From: Sheuella amnicola
GTDB taxonomy: Bacteria > Pseudomonadota > Gammaproteobacteria > Burkholderiales > Burkholderiaceae_B
DNA: 64,000 nucleotides
Assembly: GCF_010499255.1 (NCBI RefSeq)
Contig: NZ_JAAGRN010000002.1
Coordinates: 310,001 to 374,000, forward strand
Reading direction: 5' to 3'
Shown here: one piece after another, positions 58,446 to 64,000 of the stretch
Position numbering within the stretch: the stretch's first letter is position 1
Layout of the letters: each line of letters opens with the position of its first letter
Made by a program: the position numbers and the translations under genes
The notes under the pieces: model-generated
The model's input: the letters and a program-made list of their open reading frames with translations, nothing else
Databases searched by the model: none
Told to the model about the DNA's origin: nothing

Positions 58446-58826
58446 ATGCCAACCATTAGCCAACTCGTGCGTAAACCGCGCGAAGTCAGCGTCAGCAAGA
58501 GCAAGAGCCCCGCGCTCGAAAACTGCCCCCAGAGACGCGGTGTTTGTACACGTGTGTACACCACCACTCCAAAAAAGCCTAACTCAGCGTTGCGTAAAGT
58601 CGCCAAAGTGCGTCTGACCAACGGTTTTGAGATCATCTCCTACATTGGTGGTGAAGGCCACAACCTGCAAGAACACTCGGTCGTGCTCGTGCGCGGCGGT
58701 CGTGTAAAAGACTTGCCAGGTGTGCGTTACCACATCGTTCGCGGTTCACTGGACTTGCAAGGCGTTAAAGACCGTAAACAGTCGCGCTCCAAGTATGGTG
58801 CCAAGCGTCCTAAGCAGGCCAAGTAA
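58446..58826 (+). CDS. rpsL: 30S ribosomal protein S12
   Basis: A 126-residue decoding-centre protein. The segments TTPKKPNSA (K43/K44) and [13 protein letters not shown] (K88) carry the residues linked to streptomycin response, both in the sensitive form. The open frame reaches back to 58389, but [12 protein letters not shown] at 58446 is the standard start. Confidence 0.98.
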   Translation: MPTISQLVRKPREVSVSKSKSPALENCPQRRGVCTRVYTTTPKKPNSALRKVAKVRLTNGFEIISYIGGEGHNLQEHSVVLVRGGRVKDLPGVRYHIVRGSLDLQGVKDRKQSRSKYGAKRPKQAK

Positions 58827-58974
58827 TACAAGTACAAGCAGTAAACACAGCGAAAGCTGTTACGTGCAACCGACACATGAAAACATGTGAAGGCAATGTA
58901 AGTGGTCAGCCAGATGGTTGACTGTGACTGTGGTGAAAGCCGCAGTTCAACTGAAAAGACACAAAGGAATCAAT

Positions 58975-59445
58975 ATGCCCCGTCGTCGCGAAGTACCCAA
59001 ACGTGACATTCTGCCCGACCCGAAATTCGGCAGCGTCGAGCTCGCAAAATTTATGAACGTCGTCATGCTTTCCGGAAAGAAAGCCGTGGCTGAACGCATT
59101 GTCTACGGTGCGTTGGATCAGGTTGCCGCTAAAACCGGCAAAGATGCGATTGAGGTTTTCAACCTTGCAATCAACAACATCAAACCGATCGTTGAAGTAA
59201 AAAGCCGCCGCGTTGGCGGTGCCAACTACCAGGTGCCTGTTGAAGTGCGTCCGGTACGTCGTTTGGCACTCTCTATGCGCTGGTTGCGTGAAGCCGCTAA
59301 AAAGCGCGGTGAAAAATCCATGGATCTTCGTCTTGCCGGTGAGTTGCTTGATGCAGCAGAAGGTCGCGGCGCTGCCATGAAAAAACGTGAAGATACGCAC
59401 AAGATGGCCGAGGCTAACAAAGCCTTCAGTCATTTCCGCTGGTAA
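58975..59445 (+). CDS. rpsG: 30S ribosomal protein S7
   Basis: A 156-residue S7, the primary binder of the 3' major domain of 16S rRNA ([10 protein letters not shown] start, [10 protein letters not shown] end). The in-frame ATG at 58918 adds 19 residues foreign to the family and was rejected; AAAGGA precedes 58975. Confidence 0.98.
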   Translation: MPRRREVPKRDILPDPKFGSVELAKFMNVVMLSGKKAVAERIVYGALDQVAAKTGKDAIEVFNLAINNIKPIVEVKSRRVGGANYQVPVEVRPVRRLALSMRWLREAAKKRGEKSMDLRLAGELLDAAEGRGAAMKKREDTHKMAEANKAFSHFRW

Positions 59446-59459
59446 TTTAAGGATCAACC

Positions 59460-61562
59460 ATGGCCCGCAAAACCCCGATCGAGCGCTACCGCAACATCGG
59501 TATCTCTGCCCACATTGATGCAGGGAAGACCACAACGACCGAACGTATTCTGTTTTACACAGGCGTCAATCACAAGATTGGCGAAGTGCATGATGGCGCA
59601 GCCACCATGGACTGGATGGAGCAGGAACAAGAGCGCGGTATCACCATTACGTCCGCTGCGACAACTGCCTTCTGGAAAGGCATGGGTAATAACTACCCTG
59701 AGCATCGCATCAACGTGATTGATACACCCGGACACGTTGACTTTACAATTGAAGTTGAGCGCTCAATGCGCGTGCTTGACGGTGCATGTATGGTTTATTG
59801 CGCTGTGGGTGGTGTTCAGCCCCAGTCCGAAACCGTATGGCGTCAAGCAAACAAGTATCGTGTTCCACGCTTGTCCTTCGTAAACAAGATGGACCGTACT
59901 GGTGCAAACTTCTTCAAAGTCTACGACCAACTGAAGACCCGCCTGAAGGCAAATCCCGTACCAGTGGTGATCCCGATCGGTGCGGAAGAAAACTTCAAAG
60001 GCGTGATTGACCTCGTCAAAATGAAAGCAATCATTTGGGACGAAGCCAGCCAGGGCATTAAGTTCGACTACGTCGACATCCCGGCTGAGTTGCAGGCACA
60101 AGCTGATGAATGGCGTGAAAAGCTGGTCGAGGCTGCCGCAGAATCATCAGAAGACTTGATGAATAAGTATCTAGAGGGCGAACAGCTGACTGAAGCTGAA
60201 ATTCAGCAAGCACTTCGCACTCGCACAATCGCAGGCGAAATTCAGCCAATGTTGTGCGGTACCGCGTTCAAAAACAAAGGTGTTCAGCGCATGCTTGACG
60301 CTGTAATCGAGTACTTGCCCTCCCCGGTTGATATTCCGGCTGTGAAGGGTGAACTTGATGATGGCACTGAAACTAGCCGCGAAGCAGACGATAACGAGAA
60401 GTTCTCGGCACTTGCATTCAAGTTGATGACCGACCCCTATGTTGGTCAGTTGACTTTCGTGCGCGTGTACTCGGGCATTCTGAAATCCGGTGATACCATT
60501 TTCAACCCGGTTAAGGGTAAGAAAGAGCGTATCGGTCGTATTCTTCAGATGCATGCGAACAATCGCGAAGAAATCAAGGAAGTGGTTGCAGGTGACATCG
60601 CTGCGGTGGTCGGTCTTAAGGACGTGACAACCGGCGAAACCTTGTGTGATGTCGATTCCCACATCATGCTCGAGCGCATGGTTTTCCCAGAGCCTGTGAT
60701 TTCTCAGGCCGTGGAACCAAAAACCAAGGCCGACCAAGAGAAAATGGGTATGGCGCTATCGCGACTGGCACAGGAAGATCCATCTTTCCGTGTTCGTACC
60801 GATGAAGAATCAGGCCAGACCATTATTTCCGGTATGGGCGAGCTGCACCTTGAAATTATTGTCGACCGCATGAAGCGTGAATTCGGCGTTGAAGCAAACG
60901 TGGGTAAACCGCAGGTTGCTTATCGCGAAACGATTCGTAAGGTTTGCGAAGAAATTGAAGGTAAATTCGTTAAGCAGTCGGGCGGTCGCGGTCAGTATGG
61001 CCACGTTGTTCTGAAGCTTGAGCCCCTGCCACCCGGTGGTGGTTACGAATTCGTTGACGCCATCAAGGGTGGTGTGGTTCCTCGCGAATACATCCCTGCA
61101 GTGGATAAAGGTATCCAGGAAACACTGCCAGCCGGTATTTTGGCCGGATACCCTGTTGTCGACGTTAAGGCGACATTGTTCTTCGGTTCGTACCACGATG
61201 TAGACTCGAACGAAAACGCCTTCCGTATGGCTGCCTCAATGGCATTCAAGGATGGTATGCGCAAGGCAAGTCCTGTGCTGCTCGAACCGATGATGGCCGT
61301 TGAAGTCGAAACACCTGAAGACTATGCAGGTACCGTGATGGGCGATTTGTCATCACGTCGCGGCATGTTGCAAGGTATGGATGACATGGTCGGCGGTGGC
61401 AAAATCATCAAAGCTGAAGTTCCTTTGGCAGAGATGTTCGGTTACGCAACCAACCTGCGTTCTTTGACGCAAGGTCGCGCAACCTACACGATGGAATTCA
61501 AGCACTATTCCGAAGCTCCCAAAAACGTTGCCGACGAAATTATCGCGGCACGCAGCAAGTAA
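59460..61562 (+). CDS. fusA: Elongation factor G
   Basis: A 700-residue translocation GTPase. G motifs are [21 protein letters not shown] and NKMDR, followed by domains II-V ending in [14 protein letters not shown]. It drives ribosomal translocation and, with RRF, recycling. It follows rpsG by 14 bp and precedes tufA by 21 bp. Confidence 0.99.
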   Translation: MARKTPIERYRNIGISAHIDAGKTTTTERILFYTGVNHKIGEVHDGAATMDWMEQEQERGITITSAATTAFWKGMGNNYPEHRINVIDTPGHVDFTIEVERSMRVLDGACMVYCAVGGVQPQSETVWRQANKYRVPRLSFVNKMDRTGANFFKVYDQLKTRLKANPVPVVIPIGAEENFKGVIDLVKMKAIIWDEASQGIKFDYVDIPAELQAQADEWREKLVEAAAESSEDLMNKYLEGEQLTEAEIQQALRTRTIAGEIQPMLCGTAFKNKGVQRMLDAVIEYLPSPVDIPAVKGELDDGTETSREADDNEKFSALAFKLMTDPYVGQLTFVRVYSGILKSGDTIFNPVKGKKERIGRILQMHANNREEIKEVVAGDIAAVVGLKDVTTGETLCDVDSHIMLERMVFPEPVISQAVEPKTKADQEKMGMALSRLAQEDPSFRVRTDEESGQTIISGMGELHLEIIVDRMKREFGVEANVGKPQVAYRETIRKVCEEIEGKFVKQSGGRGQYGHVVLKLEPLPPGGGYEFVDAIKGGVVPREYIPAVDKGIQETLPAGILAGYPVVDVKATLFFGSYHDVDSNENAFRMAASMAFKDGMRKASPVLLEPMMAVEVETPEDYAGTVMGDLSSRRGMLQGMDDMVGGGKIIKAEVPLAEMFGYATNLRSLTQGRATYTMEFKHYSEAPKNVADEIIAARSK

Positions 61563-61583
61563 TCAGTTAGAGGATAAAAAATC

Positions 61584-62778
<1,195 letters not shown>

Positions 62779-62783
62779 ACTTT

Positions 62784-62820
62784 GCCGCAGGTCGAACTGA
62801 TCTGCGGCATTTCGTTCTTT
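62784..62820 (+). terminator. Hairpin after tufA
   Basis: TGCCGCAG (62784-62791) pairs exactly with CTGCGGCA (62803-62810), followed by a T-rich stretch. It may end part of the transcripts before rpsJ. Confidence 0.65.
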
Positions 62821-62839
62821 TCGTTCTTTGGGAATCGTC

Positions 62840-63151
62840 ATGAAAAATCAAAAAATCCGCATCCGTCTAAAAGCGTTTGACTACAAACTCATCGACCAGT
62901 CGGCTGCAGAGATCGTTGATACGGCAAAGCGCACCGGAGCAGTGGTTCGCGGCCCGGTTCCACTGCCCACACGTATTCGTCGTTATGACGTGTTGCGTTC
63001 GCCGCACGTCAACAAGGCTTCGCGTGATCAGTTTGAGATCCGTACTCATCAGCGCCTGATGGATATCGTTGATCCTACAGACAAGACAGTTGACGCATTG
63101 ATGCGCCTCGACTTGCCTGCAGGTGTAGACGTCGAAATCGCGCTGCAGTAA
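62840..63151 (+). CDS. rpsJ: 30S ribosomal protein S10
   Basis: A 103-residue S10/NusE, also part of antitermination complexes ([16 protein letters not shown] start). The ATG at 62840 gives the exact family length. Here it lies at the end of the str-like string, with a 204-bp gap before rplC. Confidence 0.98.
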   Translation: MKNQKIRIRLKAFDYKLIDQSAAEIVDTAKRTGAVVRGPVPLPTRIRRYDVLRSPHVNKASRDQFEIRTHQRLMDIVDPTDKTVDALMRLDLPAGVDVEIALQ

Positions 63152-63182
63152 AAAAATATATACAAACCCGTAGGTTAGGTCT

Positions 63183-63211
63183 TGCGGGTTTGTACGTATT
63201 GGTGCTAGAAT
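63183..63211 (+). promoter_or_regulatory. Candidate extended -10 promoter for rplC
   Basis: TGCTAGAAT (extended -10, with TAGAAT at 63206-63211) and a weak -35 TTGCGG at 63183-63188 with a 17-bp spacer. A transcript from here would pass through the two hairpins at 63282-63328 before rplC. Confidence 0.45.
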
Positions 63212-63281
63212 CCAAGACTTGCCTGAAATTTTGGGCAAAATAGGGTCGGAAGTACATTAAGGCCCATGTAGTAAATGAGCG

Positions 63282-63302
63282 CCCGAAAATATTTCGGGTT
63301 TT
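63282..63302 (+). terminator. Hairpin with T-run in the rplC leader
   Basis: CCCGAAA pairs with TTTCGGG across a 3-nt loop, followed by TTTT. A second stem, CCCGAC/GTCGGG (63309-63314 with 63323-63328), follows. Together they look like an attenuator in the leader of the rplC operon. Confidence 0.65.
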
Positions 63303-63355
63303 ATCAGCCCCGACCAATCGCAGTCGGGAATCGGGTTTTTACCCCGGAGAAAACG

Positions 63356-64000
63356 ATGTCGAAATCGACACCCACGCCTGCCGCACATCGGCTAGGGCTG
63401 GTGGGCCGCAAGGTCGGCATGACCCGTATTTTTACGGAAGATGGCGAGTCCATCCCCGTGACAGTGCTGGACGTGTCGAACAATCGCGTCACCCAGGTAA
63501 AGTCGCTTGAAACTGACGGCTACGCCGCCATTCAGGTTGCTTATGGAACGCGCCGCGCCTCCCGTGTAGCCAAGCCGCAAACCGGACATTACGCCAAAGC
63601 TGGTGTAGAAGCCGGTAGCATCCTTAAAGAATTCCGTCTCGATCCTGCTCGCGCAGCCGAATTCACGCCAGGTAGCGTGGTCGCTGTTGAAAGCGTATTC
63701 GAAGCCGGCCAGCAAGTCGACGTAACCGGTACCACGATTGGTAAGGGTTTTGCCGGCACGATCAAGCGTCACCATTTCGGTTCGCAACGCGCATCGCACG
63801 GTAACAGCCGTTCGCACCGCGTTCCTGGCTCGATCGGTCAAGCCCAAGATCCTGGCCGTATTTTCCCCGGTAAGCGCATGTCGGGTCACCTCGGTGATGA
63901 TACGCGCACCGTGCAAAACCTTGACGTTGTGCGAGTTGACGCCGAACGTGGTCTGCTTTTAGTTAAGGGCGCAGTCCCTGGCTATGCTGGTGCAGATATC
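63356..64000 (+). CDS. rplC: 50S ribosomal protein L3 (3' end beyond window)
   Basis: The first 215 codons of L3; the usual length is about 210-240, so little is missing. After a short Ser/Thr/Pro-rich N-terminus it reads [14 protein letters not shown], then the L3 signature [26 protein letters not shown] in pieces around residues 137-162. The ATG at 63356 follows CGGAGAAAACG. It opens the S10/spc-type ribosomal operon to the right. Confidence 0.97.
   Translation, partial: MSKSTPTPAAHRLGLVGRKVGMTRIFTEDGESIPVTVLDVSNNRVTQVKSLETDGYAAIQVAYGTRRASRVAKPQTGHYAKAGVEAGSILKEFRLDPARAAEFTPGSVVAVESVFEAGQQVDVTGTTIGKGFAGTIKRHHFGSQRASHGNSRSHRVPGSIGQAQDPGRIFPGKRMSGHLGDDTRTVQNLDVVRVDAERGLLLVKGAVPGYAGADI

Overview
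The window is a chromosomal segment of a betaproteobacterium, most likely order Burkholderiales and close to the Alcaligenaceae. The evidence is three Bug/TctC-type solute-binding proteins, the argS/SPOR/dsbA and DUF1840 neighbourhood, the tRNA-Tyr/Gly/Thr-tufB-tRNA-Trp-secE order, and the rpsL-rpsG-fusA-tufA-rpsJ string with rplC set apart. Genus and species cannot be read from the sequence. No insertion sequence, prophage, integrase or CRISPR array was seen.

Layout. 1-6478: a minus-strand block with a truncated sulfatase, a DUF455 ferritin-like protein, a SET-domain protein, panB, topB, gluQRS and smg. 6644-8903: a metallo-beta-lactamase-fold hydrolase and a cystathionine beta-lyase on plus. 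8893-11948: dsbA, a SPOR protein and argS on minus, then DUF1840 on plus. 12425-16659: a divergent catabolic cluster, an iron-dependent alcohol dehydrogenase plus Bug receptor on one side and a short-chain dehydrogenase plus Bug receptor on the other. 16674-22653: a three-gene nfrB-nfrA-DUF4434 operon, resembling the E. coli c-di-GMP-controlled exopolysaccharide/phage N4 receptor locus. 22856-27894: gyrB, dnaN and dnaA on minus. 28118-32171: rpmH, rnpA, yidD, yidC and mnmE on plus. 32172-34022: an AT-rich region with perfect DnaA boxes, a class I aminotransferase gene and two parS sites; it is the best candidate for the replication origin. 34023-38384: mnmG-rsmG-parA-parB, tightly overlapping.

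38408-42830 is an accessory plus-strand cluster with an organosulfur theme: a thiol dioxygenase-like cupin, a second cystathionine beta-lyase, a four-domain rhodanese protein with one apparent catalytic Cys, and a Bug receptor. It sits right after parB and is the most interesting candidate for an undescribed pathway. rmlA-rmlC follow.

44365-64000 is the translation and transcription supercluster: a strong promoter, tRNA-Tyr, tRNA-Gly, tRNA-Thr, tufB, tRNA-Trp, secE, nusG, rplK, rplA, an L10 leader, rplJ, rplL, rpoB, rpoC, rpsL, rpsG, fusA, tufA, rpsJ and the start of rplC. The two tuf genes are identical over about 1180 bp, a sign of gene conversion. Genes from about 30.8 to 37.4 kb are visibly more AT-rich than those on either side.
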